Both the position numbers and the translations under genes were made by a program. The notes under the pieces are model-generated. The model made no database searches. It was not told the DNA's origin and worked only from the letters and a program-made list of their open reading frames with translations. 64,000 nt of DNA from Imbricaverruca yamaguchii (taxonomy: Eukaryota; Arthropoda; Thecostraca; Neoverrucidae), in NCBI GenBank assembly GCA_034440575.1, contig JAOTOL010001648.1:1586501-1650500 (forward strand). The letters are read 5' to 3'. How positions within the stretch are numbered: the first letter of the stretch is position 1; the number at the start of each line of letters is the position of its first letter. Positions 34,463-46,059 of this stretch are shown here, one piece after another.

Positions 34463-36908
34463 CCTGCTGCCCTCAACCCTATTACATTGTAGGCAGTTGC
34501 TAGAGGGCATGGGGGCACACCCCTTTGGAAGGTAGCACCTCTCCCAATGGAAGGTGGCAAATTTTCCAACCAAAGGTGTTCCTTCCAGACAAATAATCCC
34601 AGAGATAAAGTTACCCAACCACATTGCCCTTCAATGTGGTTGAGTGCACCATCTTCCTCAATTTGATTTTCAATCAGAAGCACCACTGCAGGTACTTCCA
34701 TGCCTCCATGCTAATTCTTGGATTAGCCCCTACTATATTGCACTATTCCCCATCATTGTAGTAGCATGTCTTTCAGATTCATGACAAGCAGATTGTGAAG
34801 CCTAGAAATGTTTCTGTAAATGTACAAGTTTGCAATTACTTTCAAATAACTTCTCATTTGTTTTTGAAATAGTTTAATTTCAAAATTTGTACATTATGCT
34901 ATTTTTAATGCAATGCTTGTGTATGGGGTTAGTATCATGTAACTACATATTTCCTCTGCAAATACTTAGCATTAATTTGGCATCCAAAACAACATGAAAC
35001 ATGGACTTGGAATGAGTAATATGGTACACAAACTAATGCTAAAAATGAGCATAAGCTGATATAACTTCCCATGTCATGTTACATTGGATTTTCAAGTGGG
35101 AAATTTTGAGAAATATGAAATAATATAATTTGAAACACTTGCTTTCTGATATGGGTGGTTAGGCTAGATTATGTAAGGCTATGTTACATGGAGTGGTTAT
35201 TTTGGCTTAAGGGCACACAAACTACAAAGTTATTTAGTGCCAATTTAGGTTATGCATTTCCTTTTTACATTATTATTACCCAACTCAAAGCCCTATTTTG
35301 TGTATTTTGCCTTCCATCTGAAAGTGAAAGTCCAACTGAAACAATTTTCAGAGGACATGAGTTGTCAAACTATATAAGCAACATTTATAAACAGTGCATT
35401 GGGAGCAAAATCTTAAGCATGACAAAAACCTAAAGCACAAATATACAATGTCATTTCTATAGGGAAAGTTGGCTTCTCTGGGATAGGTTAGGTTGGCTAG
35501 GTTAGGTAGGTATTTAGGTATATACCTATCTAGGTACCTACCTACCTATTTAACTTTTGCTTGTGACATGAAGGCATATATATATATATATATATCATGA
35601 ATGCACTTATGTAGCTGCTGTACCATACTGACATATACCTGAAAATTATGTTAAATTTGCAATTGAATGTATTCTGATTCCTTGAGAAAACAATTTCAAG
35701 TGCAGCATTTATGGTATTCAAATGGAATAGAATGTGCTTAACATGATATGGCAACCCATTTCCTCTGCAAATGGATATTTGTTGAGTTTGGAGGCAGAGT
35801 AACAGACAAATCAGCTTGGAGTTGAGCAATGTAGCAGTGACATTCAAAATAAAGAAAGGTTTTATTGCAGTTTAAGGTAACCATGAGACAAGTCTTACAT
35901 ACATTTAACATCTATGAAGCATACAAAGGGAATAGGTTTGGGTAAGATAGGTTAGGTTGTAAGTTGGAAAATTAGGAACAAGCAAAATATGGACAAGAAA
36001 AACTTTTTTCTTCAAAAACATTTCAGGCTTGGTCAAATTTGGTTAAGTTTTCAGGTGTTAATGTGCTTTAAGGTGGTAACAAGAAATGTTGTTGCACACA
36101 TTTGCTTCCATAAAGTAAACAAATTGGCTATGTTTGGTTAGGTTCAGTTTGTTCATTCTTCCAAAAAAATGTTCACTTTAAGCAAATACTTGTTTTGTTT
36201 AATCTTTTTCTTCCTAAAACAATCATCAGAAAAGAAGTGTCTTGAATTTTGCATTCTATTCTGGGTCTTTGTTCTAAAAAGGGAGGTTAAGCTAGGTTAG
36301 GATAGGTTATGTTGCTTTTCTATTAAGCATCTTTTTCCAGTGTTATCATCTTAGTCACATTCATAAACATTGCATTGTAATTATGAATTCCAGTAATTAA
36401 TGAAGCACATTAAAGCAGAAATTTACCATTTAACTTTTTTAATCCAGTGTTAAGAAATTTTCAATTATTTTTTGGGTTAATTTCATGGAAGGTTAGGCTA
36501 AGTTACATTAGGTTATGTTCCAATTTCCTTCATTTAGAACATTACTTTTTATGGTATTCTACCTACCCAACTCCAGGCCACTTTTTGGGTAATATTTTGC
36601 ATATGAACTGAAAAATATGCAATTCCAGAGGAAATAAATGGCACATCATGTAAGCCAGAAACATTACATTGGAAAATGAGATCCCAAGAAAATCAAATTA
36701 CCTGAAAATGCAAATTTACTGCAACATGCAACATAGCATGCAAGCATGCAACACTATCACCTAGTCTAGCCTAACCTTTGATGCAATAAACAATTTTTTA
36801 ATGGAATATTAAACATTTTCTCAAGCATCTTCAAATTAAACCTAAACACTTGTTATTTTTTGGCCAGAGCCTATTTATAGAAAAAAAAACTTTATTTTAA
36901 AACATTTC
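34463..36908. other. CpG-free block of 2.4 kb
   Basis: AT-rich DNA with not a single CG dinucleotide from just after 34461 to 36908, read line by line. The flanks have normal or high CpG. It contains scattered TAGGTTAGGTT and CCTAACCT motifs (for example near 35483, 35950, 36295 and 36490), a short TA run at 35575-35594, and many TGCA words. Open frames are short and without motifs. No gene recognised. Confidence 0.85.
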
Positions 36909-39080
36909 CGAAGGATGTTTCTTTGAGTTGTTTTAACTTAGAACAAAAACCTAATCTAACCTAACTTCACCAAACCTCGTGGTTACCATAAGCTGCAATA
37001 ATACCTATAGCTCAACTAACTTACCTATAACATATGATGATGAAAACGACATGAAACAAACAATTTCAGCACAACACCGCTATAGCTATCTCAGAAATTA
37101 AACAAATATCGACGAAACAAACCTGTGACGCGTCGTTTCTTCCCAACGACAATTCATAGTTGTTGAAATCGTTAGCTGTCTCCTCTACCTCCCGCTAACA
37201 CTGTGGACTTTGCCGTCTTGTTACCAAAGACCTGTGTTACAAAGGTAATAAATGAGAAGTAAAACAATCCGGCCAAAAGAAGCGCGGAGCGTTCGTGACG
37301 TAATAAAATCCTACCAGGCAGTAACGTCTGTCAAGGCAGCTTCATATTCGGATTCACATTTGGATTTAGATTCTAACCAGGACCGCTACGACTTACCATA
37401 GCATTCATAGCAGTCACTTTTGAGGGTTTCTCATGAACACGTCCAAAAGCGCACGTATTCGAACTCCAATCATAGAAAACATGGATTCCCTTTTTGGATA
37501 TGGGACGTAAGCAAATTTAGAATCATAAATGTCGAAATCATAAATGTCGCTGTCATGGCGTTGTGTGCCACCTGGTGAGTAAAATAGAAGTTGAACGAAT
37601 AGGTGGCGGTGACGGCGGGAGCGGACTTGCACCTCAAAACGATTCCAAGACAAATGTTCGCGTGAAGAGATGTGGGCAAGCTCACTTGTGAGTGCGGACA
37701 TATTCGTATCAAAAGTGTTCGCATAAGGAATGGTTCGCATGCATGGACCTGTGCACATAGCTTAGCTTACTGAACTCCAGTGGCGGTAGAACGTGATCTA
37801 ACAAGAGCACCACTCAAATTTTGTTCGAAGTGTTATTGACCGAAGATTTTCGCACTGGTTGAATCCTATACAAATTGTGGAATTAATTTGAAAAAGAAGC
37901 TTTCGAGTACTTGCAAAGTATGCATTAAATTTCGTGCCTTTTTCGGTCTTGCATACCAGTGTTATTCTGGCCGACCACTTCTTCGAGGATAGCAGAGAAT
38001 CCTCATAGTCACGAAACAGATATTCATCATTGTCGCGAAGCAGAGACTCATCATTGCCATGTGGCAGAGACTCTTCAGAGTCATGGGGCAGAGAATCATC
38101 ATAGTCACGACTCACAAAGAAGAAACTGCTCACAGTCACGACACACGAATAAGGGACTCCTCACAGTCACGACTCACGACGCAGACTCCTCATAGTCATG
38201 AAGTGGCCACCAATTAGGATTGACGCACCTTAAAATAACAAGAATCGATCAATCACCCCTGAAGTTCCAACGCTGGTCAAGGAGCGGAAAAGACTACACG
38301 ATGCATATCACACACTTGTCGCCAAGTGCCAATCAGAATTAGCTGGATGTTTCTTTGGATTAATCAGGTGCCAGTCGGGTATTGACAAGGGGTCCATCTG
38401 GTGCCGATTTTCCTTGGGATTATTCAGGCGCCAACCGATATTTGACAGTATTTGACAAAGAAAATCGGCGTACCTCTGGTGCCAATGTTCTTGGCCGGCT
38501 GGCAGGGTACACAGCACCCTGAGAGAAAAGGACGACCATCGAAAGCGGTTCGGGCGGCTCTCTAGAGTGGCTCGTATGCCGCTCTGGAGAGGTTTGGATG
38601 CCCGTTCACCCTGACGGGTGAAAAGGGGAGAACGACACGTCTTGAGGAGTCCTGTCGGCTCCAAAGCTATCGCCCGAGTGAGTCGAGTTGCAAGGAGACG
38701 ACTTTTGGGTGTTCAGAAGCCTCTTCAATTGATTCACCGCGTGTTTTTATTTATAATACTTTGATACCAGGCACCACCCTACCCCCATTCGGATGGAAAT
38801 GCTCTTCCGTATAGCAAGTAATTAGTGGGCCAAGAGCTACAAAGTCTCTGGACTTTCAATTTGACCAGTCAGGATCATCTCCAAAAATAATTTCTCAAGA
38901 CTTAGTCGGGCGCCCCTTGGGATCCAGAAGAACCTGACTCAGTTTCTCAGGATAACCCGCCCGCCAAGAATTGCGCGGGGCGCTGTTACACGGTACCGGT
39001 GCTGCTCGAAAGCGCCCGTCTGAACCCGACACCCCTCTTAGCTTGACCACGGACAGTGGAGACGGGGACTCATCTCACTT
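36909..39080. other. intergenic, no gene supported
   Basis: CpG returns from 36909. A minus frame at 38308-38664 contains GERASKPLQSGIRATLESRP and NRFRWSSFSLRV. It looks protein-like but ends in repeats of a 28-codon-type phrase (DWHLINPKK, GWRLNNPKE). I do not recognise it; a decayed repeat is likeliest. A 27-bp array lies at 37985-38195 (listed separately). Confidence 0.45.
37985..38195. repeat. 27-bp degenerate array
   Basis: About seven copies of a 24- to 30-base unit around GCAGAGACTCATCATAGTCACG. On the minus strand they read as acidic DDSLPHDSEESL repeats. No flanking exon signals. Confidence 0.7.
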
Positions 39081-39084
39081 CTTA

Positions 39085-39340
39085 GCACGCGCCCTGGAGG
39101 GTGGGGGGCGACATCCGCCCACCCATCAGGTTTTTCGTAGAGAACTCCAGATTTTACCGGCCGATATACGCCATTGTTTGTATACCTGCTTAGAAATGAC
39201 CGTCGCGTTGTTTAAAGTAAGAGAAACGAAAATCGACCGGACATTTTTCGAGTTAGGGGTCGATAAAGTAAAAATAAGTTATCAGCGCCATACCACAAAT
39301 GTCGGCGCTGATGTGCCTCTCGTATATTGGCAACAAGAAG
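39085..39340 (+). repeat. dispersed repeat, segment C (copy 2)
   Basis: Begins GCACGCGCCCTGGAGGGTGG and continues CATCCGCCCACCCATC, TTTTTCGTAGAGAACTCCAG, CCGGCCGATATACGCC, CCTGCTTAGAAATGACCG, TTTTTCGAGTTAGGGG. It is followed in the same order by the copy at 39450. Confidence 0.75.
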
Positions 39341-39449
39341 GTGTTCTTGGCAACACTAGCGACTTGTTTGATGTATATTGTTATGCTACATTGTTTCGAA
39401 GTCATGTCAGGTCACCGAGGTTAAGTCAGGTCAAGTTCATGACAGGTTA

Positions 39450-39730
39450 ACGCATGCCCTGGAGGGAGGAGGGCGAAATCCGCCCACCCCTCCGATTTTT
39501 TCGTACATAACTCAATATTGTGCCGGCCGATTTTTTCCGTACCTGCTTAGAAATGACCGGCACATTGCGTAAAACAAGACAAATGAAAATCGGCCGACAT
39601 TTTTTTCGAGTTAGGGGCCGTTAAAGTTTGTTAAAAAATCGCAAGCCAGACCACAAAAATCGGCGCTGATGCGTGTCACGTATATTGGCAAAAGGGCAGT
39701 GTTCTTGACAACACTAGCGATTTGTTTGAT
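39450..39730 (+). repeat. dispersed repeat, segment C (copy 3)
   Basis: Same order of words as 39085-39340, including CCTGCTTAGAAATGACCGG and TTTTTTCGAGTTAGGGGCCG. Both end with GTATATTGGCAA(C/A)A(A/G)... and ACACTAGCGA-(C/T)TTGTTTGATG. Tandem duplication of about 365 bases. Confidence 0.8.
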
Positions 39731-39756
39731 GCATATCGATTGCATATACATAATTG

Positions 39757-40125
39757 CCGCCTCGGTAGCTCAGTTGGTAAGAGCGCTGACCTGTACTGGC
39801 AACACAGGGTTCGGCTCGCTTCGCGCGCCCGCATTTAGCCCCCGGCCGGGAGTGTCAGTTGGCAGCTGGCCCGATAAGACCGGGGACGAGCTACCGGGCG
39901 GCCGTGTCGGTGCATTGGCGGCGCGCTAAATTTTCGGTCTAAATTCTGCCGTTGAACTGGAGTTCATGGATCGGGTGGTGGGGCCAGGGTTCACGCAACA
40001 AGCTCTGCTTAGCAATAGATCCCTAGTTCCTCAAGCCACCCCAGCAAGAACTCGGATTAAATTTTGTTATTTAAATTATCATGCTTTTGTTATGTTATTG
40101 TTAATATAATTGTAATTTAGAAATC
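39757..40125 (+). mobile_element. tRNA-like SINE
   Basis: Begins GCCGCCTCGGTAGCTCAGTT with GGTAAGAGCGCTGACC (a good A box), then a B-box-like GGGTTCGGCTCG. The anticodon arm and the acceptor pairing break down. It continues for ~300 bases and ends in ATT-rich sequence (GTTATGTTATTGTTAATATA). Scored as a SINE or tRNA pseudogene rather than a working tRNA. Confidence 0.55.
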
Positions 40126-40139
40126 ACGTTAGGTCGCCG

Positions 40140-40740
40140 AGGTCAAGTCAGGTCAAGTTCATGACGGGCTAATGGAACCAAACTTGGTCAATTGGAATGT
40201 TGTCATAAATGCAAATGACTGTTATGCGATTGATGTCACTTTGCATGTCCCTCCCTCGACATCCGGAAATCTACTGTTTATCGTTGTGTGCCTGCGCATT
40301 TCCATACTTTATTCATGTATTTCACTCCTTTCTTTGCGAAGCCGATTGTGCCGAGTCGCCCAATGGAGCAGTCGGGTGGGCAGCCCGGTTTCGGTACCTG
40401 GAGCAGGCAATGACCTGACAAAGTGCCCCTACATAGGTGACCTGAGGTCAAATGGCTGATCTGGCATCTGTATGGCATCATTAGTAATGTTCAAATCATC
40501 ATTAATGCAAATTTGGGAACATTTGAATACAATCAAAGCGATCCATAACAATGACAAACCAAGCCACGGAAAACCGGAAAATTTTGCAATTTTTACCTCA
40601 TTTGACCTTGAAGATATTAACCTAAGGCCATGAACTTCGCACACAATAGAGTTCAGTATCGTGCCCATTCACCTTGTGAATTTCGTTGCTCTAGCCTTAA
40701 TAGGAGCTGAGATCTTAGGGGGGCGGGATCCGCCCACCCC
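40140..40740 (-). repeat. dispersed repeat, segments A+B, fuller copy
   Basis: Minus-strand copy in which segment A (40740 down to 40425) runs directly into segment B (40450 down to 40140). It shows that the separate matches at 29860 and 32310 are fragments of one element. The A end carries GGGTGGGCGGATCCCGCCCC next to CTAAGATCTCAGCTCCTA. Confidence 0.75.
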
Positions 40741-41540
40741 CCACCAGTGCGCGTAATTTTCAGAGGCCCCCCAGTGCCAGTTGTATTTGGTTGTATCTAT
40801 GTGGATACAGGGTCAGACTTAGGGCTGACGAGGCTCTTCAAGGCGCGGCTGGCCATCCCCTATATTTGTCAGGATGACACTCAGGGTTGAGTGGGGCATC
40901 CATCTGGATTAATCAGGCATAAAGTTGGATTAAGCAGATTAACCAGGAATTCCTGGTGCTGTTCGTGGTCTGTTGTCTTGAAGCGCCAATGTACCCATTG
41001 ACAACCTATTGAGGTACATGCGTGGTGAGTGGGGGGGGGGGGCGGGGGGCACATACCCTCAGCCCGATTGCTGATACTTGAGGGCGTCGGATAGCATGTA
41101 GTTTCGAAAAATTTCATCCACAACAGTGTGATTTCATCTGCACATTGAAGTCGAATAAAACTGCTCACAACGCAAAGTAAAGAAGGAAGGAAGAAACAGA
41201 TCATTGGATATACTTTTAATTGCCCTGTGTTCCTTTTCAAGTATACTGTTGAACAAAAAACCTGTAATGAGCAATGCAACTCACCTTAAAAATACATCCT
41301 GTAACACGAGTCTTCTTCGTGATGCAACTTTGGCTTTCAGCAGCATAATAGCTGCCATCCCTTTTTCCTGTTTCTACGAAACGAACTTCTCTCCATCCCC
41401 GATCAGTGCCTACAAAATTGGGTGCCTGCGGAAGAATAACGCCTTTCAGTGCAGTCTGAACACATCAGATCGTTGATTGTCACGCGTCCGATATCGTTGG
41501 CGCTCATCGGTAGCCACTCACCTCGCACCGCGCACGGCGC
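40741..41540. other. intergenic, nothing recognised
   Basis: AT-balanced DNA with a G run at 41031-41047. Frames of 90-130 codons on each strand overlap and lack motifs. Confidence 0.45.
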
Positions 41541-41586
41541 CGAGTTGTGACCCGCCTCGTCCCGTGCCGCCCCGCGTGTCCCCCAG

Positions 41587-41795
41587 GTCCTGGCGCGCGC
41601 CGTCCCCCCCCCCGCCCGGCGATGTCGCCGGCACCAGCAGACGGCGTCGTCCGGCGGCCGGCCAGTCTCGGGTCAGCCGGCGACTGGCGGGGTCGGCTCA
41701 GCGCCGCGTCGCCCGCGGCCATCGCGCCGCACGTCTGTCGAGGCCGGGTCAGCGCAGCGCGACGGGCCGCCAGGCCCCGCATGGGCCATGTGAGG
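41587..41795 (+). CDS. possible GC-rich exon with duplicated donor
   Basis: A strong pyrimidine-rich acceptor (CCCCGCGTGTCCCCCAG, ending at 41586) is followed by GC-rich sequence open in the plus frame (includes SPAPADGVVRRPASLGSAGD and ARRAARPRMGHV). It ends at donor CATGTGAG then GTGAGTGG at 41795-41797. The last ~10 exon bases and donor are repeated 33 bases later (41820-41826). The minus strand is also open and has its own GTGAGT at 41512, so strand is uncertain. No domain recognised. Confidence 0.3.
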
Positions 41796-41859
41796 TGAGT
41801 GGAGGCGCCGCACGGGCCATGTGAGGTGAGTGGAGGCGGCGGCTGTCGGCTTACGATGT

Positions 41860-41975
41860 GTCGACTGCTTTCGGGCAGATGGCGTCGCCAATCTCCCACG
41901 ACGATTGGTCGCGGGCGAAGAGTAGCGGCAGGCGGGACTCGAACTCACAACCTTTCGGTTGTGAGACGGGTGCAC
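41860..41975 (-). mobile_element. tRNA-derived SINE
   Basis: Minus-strand reading: CCGTCTCACAACCGAAAGG, TTGTGAGTTCGAGTCCCGCC (B box), CGCTACTCTTCGCCCGCGAC, CAATCGTCGTGGGAGATTGG, CGACGCCATCTGCCCG, AGCAGTCGACACATCG. Close relative of 10680-10815 and 32935-33075. Confidence 0.7.
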
Positions 41976-42269
41976 GGAGCAGCCTGGGAGCATCCATACT
42001 TAGACTACTTGCCGGTGGATGTGAATGGAGTGCGATGCCTACACTGACGGTTGGGGCCATGCGCCGATGGTTGGGTGCAGTACGGTGCAGTTTATGCGCT
42101 CAGAAGCTTCGTTAATTGATCTATCACGTCAGACATGTCACGTGACAGTCACCTTTGACATGTGGTCATTTTGTGAGGGTCTGTTCAGCATCTTCGTCAG
42201 CTATGTTTTCACATGGTTCATCAAAAACAGATCTCATGACTTCGGTACATCCAATGTTGCACACACGTA

Positions 42270-42845
42270 TTGCCGTCGAGAAGTTTTCAGGTGTTCACGG
42301 GAACGTTTGAATCGAGAGATTCTCAGGTGTGTGTGGGAGATCTTCAGTCGAGAGCTCTTCGTGCGTTTGTGGGAAAGCTTCATTCGAGAGGCTTCGGATG
42401 TCTGTAGGAAACCTGTAGTCAATAATTTGTCAGGTGTCTAGAAAAGCTTCAGTCGATAAGTTTTCAGGTGTATATAGGAAGCTTTAATCGATAGAATTTC
42501 AGGTGTCTGTGGAAAAGTTTTAGTCGAGAAAGTTGCAGGTGTCTGTAGGAAAACTTTAGTCAAGAAGTGTTCAGGTGTCTATGGGAACACTTCAGTGAGG
42601 TAACTTCCAGGTGTTTGTGAGGAAGCCGTAATCGAGAGGTTTTCGGATGTCTGTGGGATACCTTTAGTCGAGAAGGTTTTAAGGTGTTTGTGGGAGAACT
42701 TCAATGAAGTACTTTTCAGGTGTTTGTGGGAAAGCTTCAGTGGATAAGTTTTCAGGTATTTGTGAGAAAGCTTCATTCGGAAGGTTTTCAAGTGTCTGTG
42801 AAAAAGCTTCAGTCGAGAGGTTTTTCAGGTGTCTGTGGGAAAGTT
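42270..42845. repeat. 36-bp degenerate minisatellite
   Basis: About 16 copies of a 36-base unit near AGGTGTCTGTGGGAAAGCTT and CAGTCGAGAGGTTTTC, with substantial divergence between units. Minus-strand frames read KLSHKHLKTF repeats but are broken by stops, so protein coding is not supported. Confidence 0.85.
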
Positions 42846-43119
42846 TTGCGCCTTAACCGTACGCATTCGAAGATCTGATGATGTCCTCGGCTGAGTGTGA
42901 CTCGATGTTGTTCATAGTGATGGGCTCGCCCCGCCCCTTCGCTATTCGAAGTGATCTGCTTACTATCGCCTCTCCTCAAGAATTCGGCGAAATCCATCCT
43001 GCTACAGGTACTCGGTGTCGACGGGATGCACTCCAGCACAACCTTGACTCCATGCTCACCTCAAGCTGCAGTCGATACGTTGTGAACCCTTTTCCGTTCA
43101 CCTCGAGTTCTTTTTTTTA

Positions 43120-43300
43120 TTATTTGTTTATTGGATGATTCTCGACGCACTTCATGCACGATCACAGCTAATAGCGCCGCCCACACTGGGCGCAGGATTG
43201 GAAAATGTTCCGAGTGGTGCAAGTGTTGAACCCGGGACATTTGGTGCCCAGAGCTCAACACTTTAACCACTCGGCCATCCCCACCCCTCGGGTTCTTTTA
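43120..43300 (-). mobile_element. tRNA-derived SINE (Ser/Leu-like head), copy 2
   Basis: Minus-strand GGGGATGGCCGAGTGGTTAA, TCTGGGCACCAAATGTCCCG and GGGTTCAACACTTGCACC, then GGGCGGCGCTATTAGCTGTG and ATCGTGCATGAAGTGCGTCG. Same family as 6765-6935. Confidence 0.7.
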
Positions 43301-43317
43301 CGACGCATTTAACTGCT

Positions 43318-43456
43318 AAGTGATATAGCGTCGCAAACCTCTCACGCCGATTGGTCGCGTGGGGACTCGGTGATCCCACCGTTTGTGGGATTCGAACACA
43401 CGATCTTGCGATCAAGACTCCAATATCCTACCTGCTGAGCTACCGTGATCCCGGAC
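43318..43456 (-). mobile_element. tRNA-derived SINE with a third type of head
   Basis: Minus-strand CCGGGATCACGGTAGCTCAG, CAGGTAGGATATTGGAGTCT, GTGTGTTCGAATCCCACAAA (A and B boxes well preserved). It is then joined to the common body GCGACCAATCGGCGTGAGAG and TTTGCGACGCTATATCACTT. The head is tRNA-like but lacks a closing acceptor stem. Confidence 0.65.
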
Positions 43457-44700
43457 CCTTTTCCTAAAAAAATGTGTCTTGCATCTCCAGGTTATTCCAA
43501 CTGGGCAAACAATGAATGCTCTTCTTCGTACGAATTGTACGAATTTGACTGGATACTTCATTGTGATAACACTTCATTGTGATATCAGCAGCGGCCACAG
43601 GTCGCCTTCACAGTTGATGGCTGGAACAGTTTGCACGGTGTGTTGAGACGATGGTGCATTTTAGGTGCCGAATGTCAGTGGTCGGCGGGAGACAAACCGC
43701 ATTCAGCCGCAACAGAATTTAACGGCACTCGAGCAACTGAAATAGCTTGCCTGTTTACCATTCGTTCGCTCTCGCTTCGCGATTGGCGTGCCGGTTGTCC
43801 TGGTGTTTCCATCGAGGCTCGTCAGCGTCCAATTGGAAGCATAGTGCAGAGTGCCAACGTTTATGGCATTGATTATCGCTCGGTATGAACGAATTTGTTT
43901 CTTAGATTCACAATAAGAAAGGAAGTTGAAAGGGGAGGTGGACCGGGAAGCCAACTTAGCCTGAGCACTAAAAAATTCCCCATTCTGTGCGTCTGTTTAG
44001 TATAATTGGATTGCACGTGCTGCTTGGAACCGAGAAATTGGCTGAAGTAATGCAAAAAAGTGAGTCCCATACCACACAGCGATGAAACTATCCCAACACT
44101 TTACACTGAGTTTCTCTCGGATAGCACATGGTACAAGTTCCCACCCTTCGAATCCAACTTGGCTGAACTTTGTGTGATAAAAAGCATCAACGTGTTCTGC
44201 ACCATCACATTAGTGAAGGAACTTAGTGAATGCCACTCCGTACCATATAGCAGTAGCGATAAAATAACACGACCTCAAATACATAGTATGCACATAGTTG
44301 AAACACTTCGCAGATTGAACGTTAACTGCCACCAATTCAAATGGAGCTCCATTGCCTATTTGTTGTCCCAATACAGTAACCCTTCTGCACCTTGTGTTGC
44401 TGGCAGTCGAAAGAGTGCTGCGATACCGATACCGATTACCGATACCGAGGAGCAAACGGAATCGACAAAGGTGATACAGTTCCACCAATCTCAGCTGATA
44501 CAGCTCTATCAATCTAGACGTCGCAGGAAAGCAGGAGTTCAGTTCCGTTTATTGCATTCAAACGTGTTTGATATTCAGCACAGGCGTCGTTAGAATTGTG
44601 TGCCGGTTGCTTGTCGTGGTGAGGTATTGCACGTGCAACGCACCTCGTCTCGTGGTCTCTGTTGAGCGGAGCGACCGCACCATCACATGGAGACTGTGCC
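43457..44700. other. intergenic, one long but unsupported frame
   Basis: A 177-codon plus frame (44060-44593) has no recognisable motif, contains an internal duplicated phrase (CATACCACACAGCGATGAAA / CGTACCATATAGCAGTAGCG) and lacks codon bias. It is treated as non-genic. Confidence 0.4.
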
Positions 44701-44714
44701 GCCGCCAGCGGTGG

Positions 44715-44950
44715 TACGCTGGCGTCGGTCGGGATGACCTCTCGGCTGGTCGGTCGGCCACGGGAGAGGCCGGGGTCGGTCGGGCTGGTCGGTCGACCCC
44801 AGAAGAGTTAAGTCTGGGTCGGTCAGGCTGACCTCTCGGGTGGTCGGTCGGCCACGGGATAGGCCGGGGTTGGTGGGGCTGGTCGGTCAACCTCAGAAGC
44901 GTCGGGGTCCGTCAGGTCGACCTCTCGGCAGATCGGTCGGTCACCTGGGA
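44715..44950. repeat. ~104-bp tandem repeat
   Basis: Two full copies and a part copy of a unit containing GGTCGGTCAGGCTGACCTCTC, GGTCGGTCGGCCACGGGA and AGGCCGGGGTCGGT. Individual words (GGTCGGTCGG) suggest an older, shorter repeat inside. Confidence 0.7.
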
Positions 44951-45560
44951 GCCCGACGCGACTGGCCCCCGCATGACCAGAATCGACGACCGGTGTCGTC
45001 TCCCCCAACCGATCCATCGCGCTCGGAATGCCGCGTGCACCTCGCAATGTTGCAAAATGAACATATGGTTGTAGCGTGACGTCACCATTATTGTTTGCAC
45101 CTGAGCGCTTGTTCTTGTTGATATGAATAACGCTAAAAACCAATCTGCATGTTAGAAATGTGTCACAAAATCATGAACTCGACTCGACTCGATAATCAAT
45201 ATCCGACAGGAGACTACTAAACGCATTCCAAATGCGACTTGCTTAGTGAGGTTTCGGTGCTCTTCCACTGGATCAGTGATTTGATCTAGTTTGGTCTGAG
45301 AACACTGCGTGAACAGTGGCTACCAAGCGGACTCATATATTGGCACCCATTCGTTCGTTATCCTAAATAGTTGCATTGGTAGTTAAATTAGGGTATACGA
45401 AACTTTTAATATATATTCCCTATCCTGTTTTCACTGCCTATGGTCGCACCACTACATGCACTACTCATACCTGATCATTAACAGACGTCACGAATCATTG
45501 TCCCATTGCCCTTCCTCCACCTTCGTGCCTTGCCCTCGTCCTTGCCAACTCCCTCCTACC
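44951..45560. other. unique intergenic DNA
   Basis: Nothing recognised beyond short overlapping frames. Confidence 0.4.
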
Positions 45561-46000
45561 CCGCTAACCTTACTCTACTCCCAGTCTCATCCCACCCCGC
45601 TAACCTTACTCTACTCCCAGTCTCATCCCACCCCGCTAACCTTACTCTACTCCCAGTCTCATCCCACCCCGCTAACCTTACTCTACTCCCACGCCCCGCC
45701 CACCTGCTAACCTTACTCAACTCCCAGTCCCCTCCCACCCCGCTAACCTTACTCTACTCCCACGCCCCGCCCACCCTGCTAACCTTACTCTACTCCCAGT
45801 CCCCTCCTACCCCGCTAATCTTACTCCACTCCCACGCCCCGTCCCACCCTAGCAACCGTACTCCACTCCCAGTCTGCCCCACCCCACTAGCCTGACTCCA
45901 CTCCCGCTCCCGTCCCACCCCGCTAACCTTACTCCACTCCCACTCCCCGTCCACTCCTCTAGCCTTAGTCTACTCACAGTCCCGATTCCACCCGGTTGAC
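45561..46000. repeat. 36-bp CT-rich minisatellite
   Basis: About twelve copies of ACTCCCAGTCTCATCCCACC / CCGCTAACCTTACTCT. The first four are near identical, later ones vary (CACGCCCCGCCCACC). The unit is a pyrimidine-rich strand. Confidence 0.9.
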
Positions 46001-46059
46001 CATATTCCACTTCTGCTTCCGGCTTCGCGTCTCTCACTACCCGCTGTCTCTCTCACCAC

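Noticed and set aside
33718..34492. Ser/Pro/Leu and Arg/Glu frames over 200 codons
   Set aside because: Translation of the GGGAGA hexamer tract; low complexity in every frame.
35460..36970. Telomere or interstitial telomeric array
   Set aside because: TTAGG-like words are scattered singly on both strands, not in tandem.
38308..38664. Ribosomal RNA or conserved protein fragment
   Set aside because: No rRNA core motif was recognised. The protein-like frame contains internal repeats and has no family I can name.
39757..39850. A functional tRNA gene
   Set aside because: A and B boxes are recognisable but the acceptor and anticodon stems do not pair and a ~300-bp tail follows; a SINE fits better.
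43380..43456. A functional minus-strand tRNA gene
   Set aside because: Good A/B boxes but no closing acceptor stem, and it is fused to the common SINE body.
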